Part shown: in pieces, positions 35,125 through 43,309 of the stretch
Layout: each line of letters starts with the position of its first letter
Numbering within the stretch: position 1 is the stretch's first letter
From: Alkalimonas delamerensis
GTDB taxonomy: Bacteria; Pseudomonadota; Gammaproteobacteria; Enterobacterales; Alteromonadaceae
DNA: 64,000 bases
Assembly (NCBI RefSeq): GCF_030717955.1
Contig: NZ_JAUZVY010000002.1
Coordinates: 496,001 to 560,000, forward strand
Direction of reading: 5' to 3'
Position numbers and translations under genes: made by a program
The notes under the pieces: generated by a model
The model's input: only the letters and a program-made list of their open reading frames with translations
What the model was told of the DNA's origin: nothing
Databases searched by the model: none

Positions 35125-36743
35125 GCGGTTGCTCCATCATCATCATAGGAAGGCGAGAGTCTGAGTAAACGCCCGCGTGCATCATCGGTCAACAGGTAGA
35201 TAGCGCCATCGGGACCAACCCGGACATCACGGATCCGCTCGGCCAGCTCCGTCAACAACACTTGCTCAATGCGGGCCCCTTGGTCGGTTAGCCGAACGCG
35301 TTGCAACTGCCGTCCTGCTAAAGCGCCGACCAGCAGATCACCTTGCCAATCGGAAAAAAGCTCGCCCTGATAAAGTGCCAGGCCTGAAGGTGCAATCGAG
35401 GGAGTCCAATCCAGCAGCGGTGGTGTCATGCCGTCAAACTGGGTAAAAGGCGTGATACGGGCTCCGGTGTAGTCGATGCCCTGGGTGACCACAGGCCAGC
35501 CGTAGTTGGCACCGGCGACAATCCGATTCAGTTCATCCCCGCCTTTAGGACCATGTTCATGGCTCAGCAGCTGCTGGCGGGCGCTATCATACACCAGGCC
35601 CTGCACATTGCGATGGCCCCAGCTGAAAATTTCTGCCAAAGCGCCGCTCTGGCCAACCAAGGGGTTGTCATCCGGTACCGAGCCGTCTGGCCAGAGCCGT
35701 ACCAAAGCACCCAAATGACTGGATAAACGTTGGGCTTCTTCGCGGTAGTCAAAGCCATCGCCTAAGCTCAGTACCAGGCTGCCGTCATCCAGAAAAACCA
35801 CACGGCCTCCATAATGGGCATTGCCGGTTTTTGCCGGGTAGCTGCGGAAAATTTCGGTCAGCTCGGTCAGCTTCAGTTGGCTCAAATCCAACCTTGCCCG
35901 GGCCAGACAGGTATGATTGGCTCGCATCCGGCCACAGGCGTAGCTGAGAAAAATCTGCTGACTCTGGCCAAAATCCGGCGCAGGCACCACATCAAACAAA
36001 CCGGCCTGACCGGATGCAAACACCTCGGGTAAGCCGCCAATCGGCTCCGGCTCAAGCCGGCCATCGGTATGGATTAACCGTAACCGACCGGGCCTTTCGG
36101 TCACCAGCATGGGGCCAGTTGGCAGAAAGGCCAGCGACCAGGGGTGTTCCAGCCCACGCACCAGGGTGTCCAGCTGCAGCTCCGTCTTTGCAATAGCTGG
36201 CGGCTGGATGCCCGGCAAAAACAGCAGCAAAGGCAACAGCATCAGAGGCTGGCCTGCCCCTTGCCGGTCAGAACGACGGTTTGAACGCCCGGCAGAGTCG
36301 GCCGTCAGCCAAGCCAGAATGACAGCCGCCAGGGCGGCAATCAGCAACAGGCTCAGCAAGCCGGCCAAGCTGCGACTGGCGGCAATCAGGGTTGGCATGG
36401 GAGCCAAGGCATTCACTAAGACCAGAGTCAGCCAAAGACCAAGTGCCGCCGCCACTGCGAACAGTGGAGTCCGCCAGCGCGCTTGCAGTCGGCTCGACAA
36501 CCCATGGGCCAGCGGCATGGCGATGAGGTAGCAACTGGCAAAAAGCACCAGATACACCGGCGTAAAATTCAGCAGATCATGGCCACTGGTTGCCAGCCTT
36601 TCGGCCCAGGGAATGCTGACGCCCAGTTGCTGCAGAGCCAACAAGTTAAACTGGGTTTGGACCAGCGTACTCAGCAACACGGCCAGCAGCAAAGTCCAGC
36701 ACCAGTGCAGCCAGAATGAGGCTCGGGGCAAAGCGGTCAGCAT
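35118..36743 (-). CDS. PQQ-dependent sugar dehydrogenase with N-terminal membrane domain
   Basis: ATG 36743 follows GGAGG and is preferred to ATG 36755 or longer frames. The 541-residue protein has four to five membrane helices (about residues 10-165) and then a six-bladed propeller of the soluble glucose/aldose dehydrogenase type: LEHPWSLAFLPTGPMLVTERPGRL, AHYGGRVVFLDDGSLVLSLGD, EIFSWGHRNVQGL, HEHGPKGGDELN, WTPSIAPSGLALY. The propeller should face the periplasm. Most family members are soluble, so the membrane anchor is notable, as is its position as first gene of the RimK operon. Confidence 0.88.
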   Translation of the reverse strand: MLTALPRASFWLHWCWTLLLAVLLSTLVQTQFNLLALQQLGVSIPWAERLATSGHDLLNFTPVYLVLFASCYLIAMPLAHGLSSRLQARWRTPLFAVAAALGLWLTLVLVNALAPMPTLIAASRSLAGLLSLLLIAALAAVILAWLTADSAGRSNRRSDRQGAGQPLMLLPLLLFLPGIQPPAIAKTELQLDTLVRGLEHPWSLAFLPTGPMLVTERPGRLRLIHTDGRLEPEPIGGLPEVFASGQAGLFDVVPAPDFGQSQQIFLSYACGRMRANHTCLARARLDLSQLKLTELTEIFRSYPAKTGNAHYGGRVVFLDDGSLVLSLGDGFDYREEAQRLSSHLGALVRLWPDGSVPDDNPLVGQSGALAEIFSWGHRNVQGLVYDSARQQLLSHEHGPKGGDELNRIVAGANYGWPVVTQGIDYTGARITPFTQFDGMTPPLLDWTPSIAPSGLALYQGELFSDWQGDLLVGALAGRQLQRVRLTDQGARIEQVLLTELAERIRDVRVGPDGAIYLLTDDARGRLLRLSPSYDDDGATAW

Positions 36744-36919
36744 GGTTTCCTCCATGGTGGATTGATACAACAGTTGGGATGCAGCACACGGCTCGCATCC
36801 ATGGCTTACTGGGGTATAATGATAGTTCAGCCTTAAGCTAACGGCTATGATTTTACAGGAAAAGATGCCCAATCGGATCATCTGGGCCTGACCAGCAACC
36901 TACTACCAGAGGAAACGCC

Positions 36920-37717
36920 TTGGCAGATGTGACGGATTATTTAAACACCCTCGCCAACCACTTGTGGCGCTTAAGCCCGGCTTGTCGCAAGCCGGTGGCC
37001 CCTGGCCAGCCACAGCTGGTGGCGCACCGCGGGGCGCATCAACCGGCGACACAGAACCATGGTGCCATTTTGGAAAACACCCTGGCGGCTTTTGAGCGCT
37101 GTCTGCTGCAAGGGATCTGGGGCATTGAGCTTGATGTGCGCTTGACGCAGGATGGCGACTTGGTGGTGCACCATGATGCAGACTGTGGTCGCTTGTTTGG
37201 GCGGCCGGATCTTCGAATCGCCGACACTACTTTTGCAACCTTACGAAAGGAAATCCCTGCCATCCCATTGCTGGAGGAGGTGATTCAACGGTACGGTCGG
37301 CAATTGCATCTGATGATAGAAGTAAAAGAATCCTGGCGAGAGCGCCCGGCTCTGGCTGAGCGTTTAAGCGCTCAGCTCAGTTCACTGGAGCCCGATAAGG
37401 ACTTTCACTTGCTGAGTCTGGAGCCGGATCACCTGGAAGGGTTTCGCCATTTGCCAGCCAGCTGTCTGGTCGATGTCGCGCTGACCAACACCAAAGCCAT
37501 AGTGCAGCAAAACCTGCAACTGGGCCATGGCGCTGTAGCTGGCTCCTTTGCCCTGCTCTCAGCCAGCATGCTGCAGGCGCTGAAACGTGCCGGCAAGCAA
37601 GTCGGTACCGGCCAGGTCAATCATCCGGCTATTTTAAACCGGGAGCGGCATCGGGGCGTCGATTGGATTTTCAGCGACAGAGCCCTGAACTTGCAAAGCC
37701 AGCAAAAGTCCCGATAA
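36920..37717 (+). CDS. Glycerophosphodiester phosphodiesterase family protein
   Basis: The 265-residue protein has the GDPD motifs AHRGAH, ENTLAAFE, IELDVRLTQDGDLVVHHD and MIEVKE. There is no signal peptide, so it acts in the cytosol on glycerophosphodiesters, yielding glycerol 3-phosphate. It begins at TTG 36920 with AGAGGA seven bases upstream; a GTG nine bases later is an alternative. Confidence 0.88.
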   Translation: MADVTDYLNTLANHLWRLSPACRKPVAPGQPQLVAHRGAHQPATQNHGAILENTLAAFERCLLQGIWGIELDVRLTQDGDLVVHHDADCGRLFGRPDLRIADTTFATLRKEIPAIPLLEEVIQRYGRQLHLMIEVKESWRERPALAERLSAQLSSLEPDKDFHLLSLEPDHLEGFRHLPASCLVDVALTNTKAIVQQNLQLGHGAVAGSFALLSASMLQALKRAGKQVGTGQVNHPAILNRERHRGVDWIFSDRALNLQSQQKSR

Positions 37718-37777
37718 TAGGTGACCGAAATCAAGAACAAACAATAACATAACTCAATCAACCACAATGAGGTCCTC

Positions 37778-39349
37778 ATGAAAACCTTGCTCTCCTTAAG
37801 TATTGGTGCCCTGCTTGCCGGCAGTAGCTTGCTCAGCACCTCGGCCCTGGCAGCAACGCATGCCCCCTACACCCACACCCAATTTAGCATCACCGAATCG
37901 GTGCAACCGGCAGACATTCTGGTGGTGCTGGTGCCAGAAAATGCCGGTGAGTTACGCCTAGCTGGCTGGGACAGAGCAAGCCGCAACCACATCAACCGGG
38001 CCATCGAAGTGGCGGGCTTTGATGGCAAAGCCGGTGCTCAGTTGGAAATCGTCGCGCCGGTTGGCTTAAGCTATGGCCGGCTCTTGTTGCTGGGCACCGG
38101 TAACCCGGCAGACTTAACCCGTGCCAAGGCCGAGACCATGGGCGCAAGTTTAAGCACCTGGGTCAATGGCACCAAGGCAGAAAGCATTCACGTGAACAGC
38201 CAGTTGATTGCCAATGCAGCGGACAATCACCGCATCAGCGCGGCCCTTGCCCATGGCGTTGAGCTTCGCAATTACCGTTTTGATCGTTACAAGAGTCAGC
38301 CTGAAGCACGGCCTTCGCAGCGCTACAGCTGGCAAGTGGCACTGGCTACCGATGCCCGCAGCAAGTTTGAGCAAAAGCAGGCGCTGGCTCAGGGGGTTTT
38401 CACCGCGCGCGAGCTGACCAACCTGCCGGGCAGCGATGGTTATCCGGAAGCCTTTGCCAACTACGCCAAAACCGTGTTGGAGCCGCTTGGGGTCGAGGTA
38501 ACCATTCTTGGGCCCGAAGAAGTGAAAGCCCTTGGCATGGGTGCTCTTTATGGCGTCAGTCAGGGCAGCCATATGAAAGCGCATTTGCTGGTAGCGCGCT
38601 GGCGTGGTCACGACGACGCTCAGCCCATTGCGCTCGTTGGTAAAGGCAACAGTTTTGATACCGGTGGCTACAACCTGAAAACTCAGGCGGCTTCAATTTT
38701 GCGGATGCACACCGATAAAGCCGGTGGCGCTGCAGTGGTCGGAGCCGTCAAAGCGTTGGCCGGACAAAAAGCGCCAGTCCATGTAGTGGGTGTGGTGCCG
38801 CTGTCCATCAACATGATCTCCGGCGATGCCTATCTGCCGGGCGATGTGGTCACGGCCGGTGATGGCACCACCATTGAGGTTGGCAATACCGATGCCGAAG
38901 GCCGCTTGATTCTGGCCGATGGTATCTGGTACGCCCGTGAGCACCTCAATGCCCGGGTCATTGCCGATATCGCCACCCTAACCGGCGCCAAAGTCGGTGC
39001 CCTGGGTTCGGCCTACTCCGCCATTTTTACCCAGGATGCCGCTATTGAGCAAAGCCTGCGTCAAGCGGGCGAACTGGTGCAAGAGCGGGTGTGGCCGATG
39101 CCGCTGGACGGTTACGACGGCATTGTCCGCAGCCGCATTGCCGACAAAATCAATACCGGCTCACCGGGTGCCCAGGCCGGCGCTATTTTCCTGCAGCACT
39201 TTGCCGCGGACACGCCATGGGTGCACATTGATATGGCAGGCGAAGCCTTTGTCAGCAGTGCCAGTGGCATTCACCCGGAAGGCAGTACCGGTCACGGTGT
39301 CCGGCTGTTGACCGAATGGGCTAAGCTGTACCAGGCAAAACAAGATTAA
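37778..39349 (+). CDS. Exported M17 leucyl aminopeptidase
   Basis: The 523-residue protein starts with a signal peptide cut near ALA-ATH (residue 26), unlike the cytosolic PepA. All M17 active-site residues are recognisable: Lys and Asp in GKGNSFDTGGYNLK, Asp in HTDKAGG, and Asp, Glu and Arg in NTDAEGRLILADG. It should remove N-terminal residues from peptides in the periplasm using two metal ions. A strong terminator follows. Confidence 0.92.
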   Translation: MKTLLSLSIGALLAGSSLLSTSALAATHAPYTHTQFSITESVQPADILVVLVPENAGELRLAGWDRASRNHINRAIEVAGFDGKAGAQLEIVAPVGLSYGRLLLLGTGNPADLTRAKAETMGASLSTWVNGTKAESIHVNSQLIANAADNHRISAALAHGVELRNYRFDRYKSQPEARPSQRYSWQVALATDARSKFEQKQALAQGVFTARELTNLPGSDGYPEAFANYAKTVLEPLGVEVTILGPEEVKALGMGALYGVSQGSHMKAHLLVARWRGHDDAQPIALVGKGNSFDTGGYNLKTQAASILRMHTDKAGGAAVVGAVKALAGQKAPVHVVGVVPLSINMISGDAYLPGDVVTAGDGTTIEVGNTDAEGRLILADGIWYAREHLNARVIADIATLTGAKVGALGSAYSAIFTQDAAIEQSLRQAGELVQERVWPMPLDGYDGIVRSRIADKINTGSPGAQAGAIFLQHFAADTPWVHIDMAGEAFVSSASGIHPEGSTGHGVRLLTEWAKLYQAKQD

Positions 39350-39371
39350 CAACGACGTGTGCCCCTGCAAC

Positions 39372-39398
39372 AAGCGGCCTGTTTGGGCCGCTTTTTTT
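39372..39398 (+). terminator. Rho-independent terminator of the M17 gene
   Basis: Stem AGCGGCC/GGCCGCT with a 6-base loop followed by seven T; 23 bases after the stop codon. Confidence 0.9.
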
Positions 39399-39421
39399 AT
39401 GGTGTCATCGCTGAGGTTGCC

Positions 39422-40777
39422 TTAACGCTTGTCGTCGCTTGATGGGTGATCCGGTTCCTGCCAGGATTCGGCCATATCGCTGCCCCTTGCCTCTTGCAGC
39501 GGCAAGACCGTGAGAATGGCCAGCACAAAGAGCAGCAAACAAAAAATAATGGCATCGGCCAGGCCAAAAGCCCATTGCATTAGCCCCAGGCCCAGCATGC
39601 CAAATACCGCCGCCAGCTTGGTGGTCATGCTCCAGAAGCCAAAAAACTCAGCCGCTTTCAGATTGGGGGTCAGCACCCCGACCAGCGCCCGGGCCGCCGA
39701 TTGCGATGCGCCCAGGCTGGCACCGGCCAGCACACCGGCAAACAAGAACACATACTGGGCTTGCCAGTTCACTCCCAGCCAGGCATGGCTTAATACTGTG
39801 ATGTTCGGGGTTTGCCAAATCGCCAGAATAGCAAGCAGCCACAGCATCAAAGTTGCAATGTAGGTGGTTCTTGCACCGATGGCACTTTGCAAAAAGCCAA
39901 AGCCGATGGCGCCTAGCGCAGCGGTAATCTGGACGGTGACAAACATCAGCACCCGGACCTGTTCATCCCAACCAATGACCTGAGCACCGTAAATAAACGA
40001 AAAAGCAATGATGATGTAGATGCCAGCCATGGCAAAAAACACCGACAGCAATAAGGTTCGAAGATCGCGAAAATCCGGCAAATGCTGCCAGGTATGGCGC
40101 AAACGCCCAAACCCGGCCGAGAGCAGACTTTGGCCAGCGGGCAAACTGCGTTTCTTGCCGCGCTCACGTAAAAACACAAAGGTTGGAATGGCCGCCAGTA
40201 AAAAGAAGCCGGCAGCAAAAGGCCCGACGTAACGGATGGTGCCGTAGTTTTCCAGCGATACCTCGCCCAGAAAGTACAGGGTAAAGGCGGTCGCAACCAG
40301 GCCACCGACATAGCCCAGGCTCCAGCCTAAGCCCGAGATCCAGCCCAGGGCTTTGCGCGGCCCCAGATCGGTCAAAAAGCTGGCGATGAAACCTTCACCG
40401 ATGGCGTAGGCAAAGTTCGAAACAATGATCAGCAGCATGGCCGGCACTATCCAGCCGGGCTCGACAAAATACAGCATAGCCGTTGCGCCTATCGTCAGCA
40501 GATAGCTGGCGAATAAAAAGCGCTTGCGACTGGCGGAAAAGTCCATCACAGCGCCACAAACCGGATTAGCCACCACCACCAACAAATAGCTGATGGCTAA
40601 AGAGATGCTCCACAACAAATTGCCAGTGCGGTAATCCGGCGCATCCCCCACCACCACCCGGGTAAAGAGATCGCCATAAATCACGGTAATAATCAGCAAG
40701 GTGTAAGCCTGGTTGGCGAAGTCAAACATCGCCCAGCCAAAAATTTCACGTTTTGGAGCCAGTCTGGTCGGTGTCAT
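39422..40777 (-). CDS. UMF1/Atg22-like MFS transporter
   Basis: The 451-residue protein has about 12 membrane helices and the UMF1-type start FGWAMFDFANQAYTLLIITVIYGDLF, with FLTDLGPRKALGWISGLGWSLGYVGG in the first half. Related fungal Atg22 exports amino acids from the vacuole; bacterial substrates are unknown. It marks the boundary between the backbone and the distal end of the cassette array. Confidence 0.88.
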   Translation of the reverse strand: MTPTRLAPKREIFGWAMFDFANQAYTLLIITVIYGDLFTRVVVGDAPDYRTGNLLWSISLAISYLLVVVANPVCGAVMDFSASRKRFLFASYLLTIGATAMLYFVEPGWIVPAMLLIIVSNFAYAIGEGFIASFLTDLGPRKALGWISGLGWSLGYVGGLVATAFTLYFLGEVSLENYGTIRYVGPFAAGFFLLAAIPTFVFLRERGKKRSLPAGQSLLSAGFGRLRHTWQHLPDFRDLRTLLLSVFFAMAGIYIIIAFSFIYGAQVIGWDEQVRVLMFVTVQITAALGAIGFGFLQSAIGARTTYIATLMLWLLAILAIWQTPNITVLSHAWLGVNWQAQYVFLFAGVLAGASLGASQSAARALVGVLTPNLKAAEFFGFWSMTTKLAAVFGMLGLGLMQWAFGLADAIIFCLLLFVLAILTVLPLQEARGSDMAESWQEPDHPSSDDKR

Positions 40778-40839
40778 TGTTTGACCTGTTTGTGTGGTGT
40801 ACTCAAGGCTGATCCCTTCTATGCTGCACTTGGCTGCAG

Positions 40840-41547
40840 TTAAAATTCAAACACAGCTTCAAAACGCTCACCGTTTCGAATACGCTCAAGTTGTTGGTAC
40901 AGCTGCAATGGCTCGAGATCATTGACAGCCACTCTTGCTGCCACATAGTGTTGGTGTGTGTTGGCACCGGCAAAAAATGCCCGGCCGGTTTTTAAGGTTT
41001 TCACGGCGTCAATGGCCTCCTGGCTGATGGCAATGTTGTCGATTAAAAATGGCTCTCTGTGATCCACCATTAGCGCAACCCCCTCGTTAAACCAAACGGG
41101 GATTTCCAGCCAATGCCTGAGCCAACCCACTCGCTGCCCTACTTCGGCATGAACCAACTCATGGGCAGCCACATCGACATTCTGCCCATTGGGGCCAAGG
41201 ATAATGCAGGTCCCCATAGGCGTAAAATGGGCGGTTGCTGTCGAATTCGCACCGAGCCTGGCGGCCTCGGCTTTTGTAGCAACAATCACTATTTTTGGCG
41301 TGGCAATCATGGTGCCAAAGGTTGTCGCCACCCTTTGTTTGCCGTCCTGAATGATGCTAACGACCTGTTCTTGGTTTTCCACACCGGGGGCTGCAAAAAT
41401 ATTCGGGGCTAGCTGCTGGTATCCATAGAATCCTACTGCTTCGCAGGCTAAGGCGTGCCGCTGTGAAAACATCCCTGCGAGTGCTACGCCAATCACCAGC
41501 AGCATCAATGTTCTTTTTAACCAGAGGTGGCGATTGAGAAAGTCCAT
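40840..41547 (-). CDS. Cassette 25: membrane-anchored zincin-like protein
   Basis: The 235-residue protein begins MDFLNRHLWLKRTLMLLVIG, a membrane anchor or signal, and contains VAAHELVHAEVGQR (HExxH zinc motif) and WFNEGVALMV, whose Glu could be the third zinc ligand, as in gluzincins. It is probably a periplasmic metallopeptidase; the substrate is unknown. Its first 13 residues and upstream bases are nearly the same as those of cassette 18, although the rest differs. It is the most distal cassette, and only a degenerate R'' (GTTAAAATTC at 40838) is visible beyond it. Confidence 0.8.
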   Translation of the reverse strand: MDFLNRHLWLKRTLMLLVIGVALAGMFSQRHALACEAVGFYGYQQLAPNIFAAPGVENQEQVVSIIQDGKQRVATTFGTMIATPKIVIVATKAEAARLGANSTATAHFTPMGTCIILGPNGQNVDVAAHELVHAEVGQRVGWLRHWLEIPVWFNEGVALMVDHREPFLIDNIAISQEAIDAVKTLKTGRAFFAGANTHQHYVAARVAVNDLEPLQLYQQLERIRNGERFEAVFEF

Positions 41548-41562
41548 CTAAAATCCTTATCA

Positions 41563-41667
41563 AGTTCTAACGTCCCAGTTAAAAACAACAAGCTGTGCAG
41601 CAGCCAGAAGTTTCAGCAAGAGCTTTTGCTGAACCAAAAACTTGCTGGTTCTCAGCCATTAGTTGCG
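41563..41667 (-). repeat. attC of cassette 24
   Basis: Runs from TTCTAAC to ATTAGTT (plus strand) and contains a strong inner hairpin TTCAGCAA/TTGCTGAA. Separates cassettes 24 and 25. Confidence 0.5.
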
Positions 41668-42066
41668 ATCTGCCGGATGGTTCACACCGTCGTTGGTCGG
41701 TACCTTGGGTATTTTTAGTGGGTTTATGCCCTCAAGGCAAGCAACATTAAAGCCATACTGCGTTGGGTTTGATCTGCGTTGGTGGTGAGTATAGACACCG
41801 CAATTACTGCAAAAGTAGTGCTTGGCTGTCTTTGTATTAAACTGGTACAGCTTCAGTAAGCCCTCTCCTTTCACAATGTTTATACCCGAAAGAGGAATAG
41901 AAGCTGCTATTGCACCTCGTCTGCGGCAAAGCGAGCAATCACAGCGGCGCAACTCAACCAAACCATCCGGCAAATCAAGTTCAAACTCTACCGAGCCACA
42001 ATGGCAGCTGGCTTTGTGTTTCGCTTTGATTGGCACGCCATCAACTTCTTTCAAATTTAAGGCCAT
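41659..42066 (-). CDS. Cassette 24: GFA-family protein
   Basis: The 135-residue protein has the GFA (glutathione-dependent formaldehyde-activating) zinc pattern: ASCHCGSVEFEL, RRCDCSLCRRRGA, YFCSNCGVYTHH. Most GFA proteins are of unproven activity; some bind glutathione. An AGGAG site precedes the ATG. Its stop lies in the attC. GFA proteins are often found in integron cassettes. Confidence 0.85.
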   Translation of the reverse strand: MALNLKEVDGVPIKAKHKASCHCGSVEFELDLPDGLVELRRCDCSLCRRRGAIAASIPLSGINIVKGEGLLKLYQFNTKTAKHYFCSNCGVYTHHQRRSNPTQYGFNVACLEGINPLKIPKVPTNDGVNHPADRN

Positions 42067-42094
42067 ACCTGGCTCCTTGTTAGCACAAAAAGCA

Positions 42095-42215
42095 GCGCGA
42101 TGAATGAGTATTGTGATGTTGAGTTGTGTTTATACGCAGCATATTTACACCACCCATACCCTGTAAAATCGCCGTTAAGTAGCATAGCAAGTTACTGTCA
42201 ATACGAGCAATTTGA
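42095..42215 (-). repeat. Degenerate attC of cassette 23
   Basis: Contains GTTAAGTAGCATAGCAAGTTA, which resembles the core of the attC of the paralogous cassette 11 (AGCATAGCGAGTTAATGTCA). Its outer arms cannot be identified with confidence. Confidence 0.35.
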
Positions 42216-42740
42216 CATAGCGAACTCCCAGACATCCCCAACTACTTGTTTTGATTTATAAATAAACTCCCCGGCAGAGAACTCATAAACCATTGCATCA
42301 TACTCATACCCGATCATCTTTTCTTTATGACTGTTAGTGTTACAGAATTTATATCTATTTTGAGATAACCTCACCTTGATTTGACCATTAAACCAATTGG
42401 CTTTTACTGGGTAGCTCTCAACGCCAAAAAATAATACGCTATCTACCAAAGGTGGATTTTTTGAGCATGCATCTTTAACCAAAGAGTTTAAAAGCAACTG
42501 ATTGGATTTGACTTCCCAAGAGCCTTTATATCCTCTCCAGTTTGCAGTACAAGCCCCTTTCAGGTCGAGCATTAGTCGTATTTCATCAAATGAATAAAGT
42601 GCTTCAAGTGGACTTTTATAGCCCGGCCCCATTTCTAACCCATAAATTTCACCGTCAAAAACAAAAGTTTCTTTAATCTGCTGTGTAGCACAGAGGGGAA
42701 ATACAAAAAAAAATATGAGTAAAAAAATCAAAACTTGCAT
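42198..42740 (-). CDS. Cassette 23: exported protein, paralogue of cassette 11
   Basis: The 180-residue protein has a signal peptide (cut near LCATQQ) and a mature part with GEIYGLEMGPGYKSPLEALYS, TANWRGYKGSWEVKSNQL, and four to five Cys. It is closely similar over its whole length to the protein at 49851-50390. Family not recognised; the fold looks like a small periplasmic domain. GAGG precedes the ATG. Codon use is AT-rich relative to the backbone genes. Confidence 0.75.
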   Translation of the reverse strand: MQVLIFLLIFFFVFPLCATQQIKETFVFDGEIYGLEMGPGYKSPLEALYSFDEIRLMLDLKGACTANWRGYKGSWEVKSNQLLLNSLVKDACSKNPPLVDSVLFFGVESYPVKANWFNGQIKVRLSQNRYKFCNTNSHKEKMIGYEYDAMVYEFSAGEFIYKSKQVVGDVWEFAMSNCSY

Positions 42741-42749
42741 GGTTGCCTC

Positions 42750-42852
42750 AGACTATTAAAGCTGGAAAATATGCTACCGTAGCCTTTCGAAGTCAGCCGA
42801 ATTGAGGCCATACTAGTTGTTTTCGCTGACGAAAAAATTTGCTTGTTAACGT
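42750..42852 (-). repeat. Probable attC of cassette 22
   Basis: An R''-like GTTAACG at 42845 and an inner pairing GTCAGC/GCTGAC are visible; the R' end is unclear. Confidence 0.4.
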
Positions 42853-43247
42853 TCAATTTCAGACACCATTTGTCGTGCGAGTTGTTCCATGCGTACCAGG
42901 CTAATATCAGCTTTTTCCAGAAACGAATCATCAAATTGGTTAGGATCTGCCCAATATCTGCCTTTTATTTCACACCGTTTTGCTAGTTTATCTAGCCCCA
43001 GATCAGTCAATTCAAATCCAAGTCTTGTCCATTGTTCAGACAATCTTGCTTCAGTTGTATAACATTGAGCACCGGATTCGTTTATTTGCCTGATGTATGC
43101 TGCAGTATTTCGGGCCGCGATAATCACCGATCTAAGTGCATTAACCGACTGACGCTTCCGCTGATCACCAGCCCTTTTTAAATTTGCCAACCACTGCTTA
43201 AGATGCTTAAAAAGCTCCCACAGGCTAACTCCTGTTATGGGTTCCAT
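42846..43247 (-). CDS. Cassette 22: hypothetical helical protein
   Basis: The 133-residue protein is helical and soluble (LKQWLANLKRAGDQRKRQSVNALRSVIIAARNTAAYIRQ). Its only good start, ATG 43247, has GGAGG four bases upstream, but both lie inside the attC of the neighbouring cassette 21, directly after that cassette's TGA stop. Translation of this gene therefore seems to depend on the preceding cassette. Function unknown. Confidence 0.65.
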   Translation of the reverse strand: MEPITGVSLWELFKHLKQWLANLKRAGDQRKRQSVNALRSVIIAARNTAAYIRQINESGAQCYTTEARLSEQWTRLGFELTDLGLDKLAKRCEIKGRYWADPNQFDDSFLEKADISLVRMEQLARQMVSEIER

Positions 43248-43309
43248 TCAGCCTCCGCCAAGCGCGCTAACGACACCAACAGGAGCCGGCTGCATTGATT
43301 TGTTAGCCA
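43222..43309 (-). repeat. attC of cassette 21
   Basis: Outer arms GGCTAAC (43223) and GTTAGCC (43302) are perfectly complementary, and TCCTGTT/AACAGGA pair next to them. The site encodes the end of cassette 21 and the start of cassette 22. Confidence 0.8.

Noticed and set aside
40778..40839. A last, fully formed attC beyond cassette 25
   Set aside because: Only a GTTAAAATTC arm can be seen and the space to the MFS gene is 62 bases without a matching second arm; it is probably decayed.
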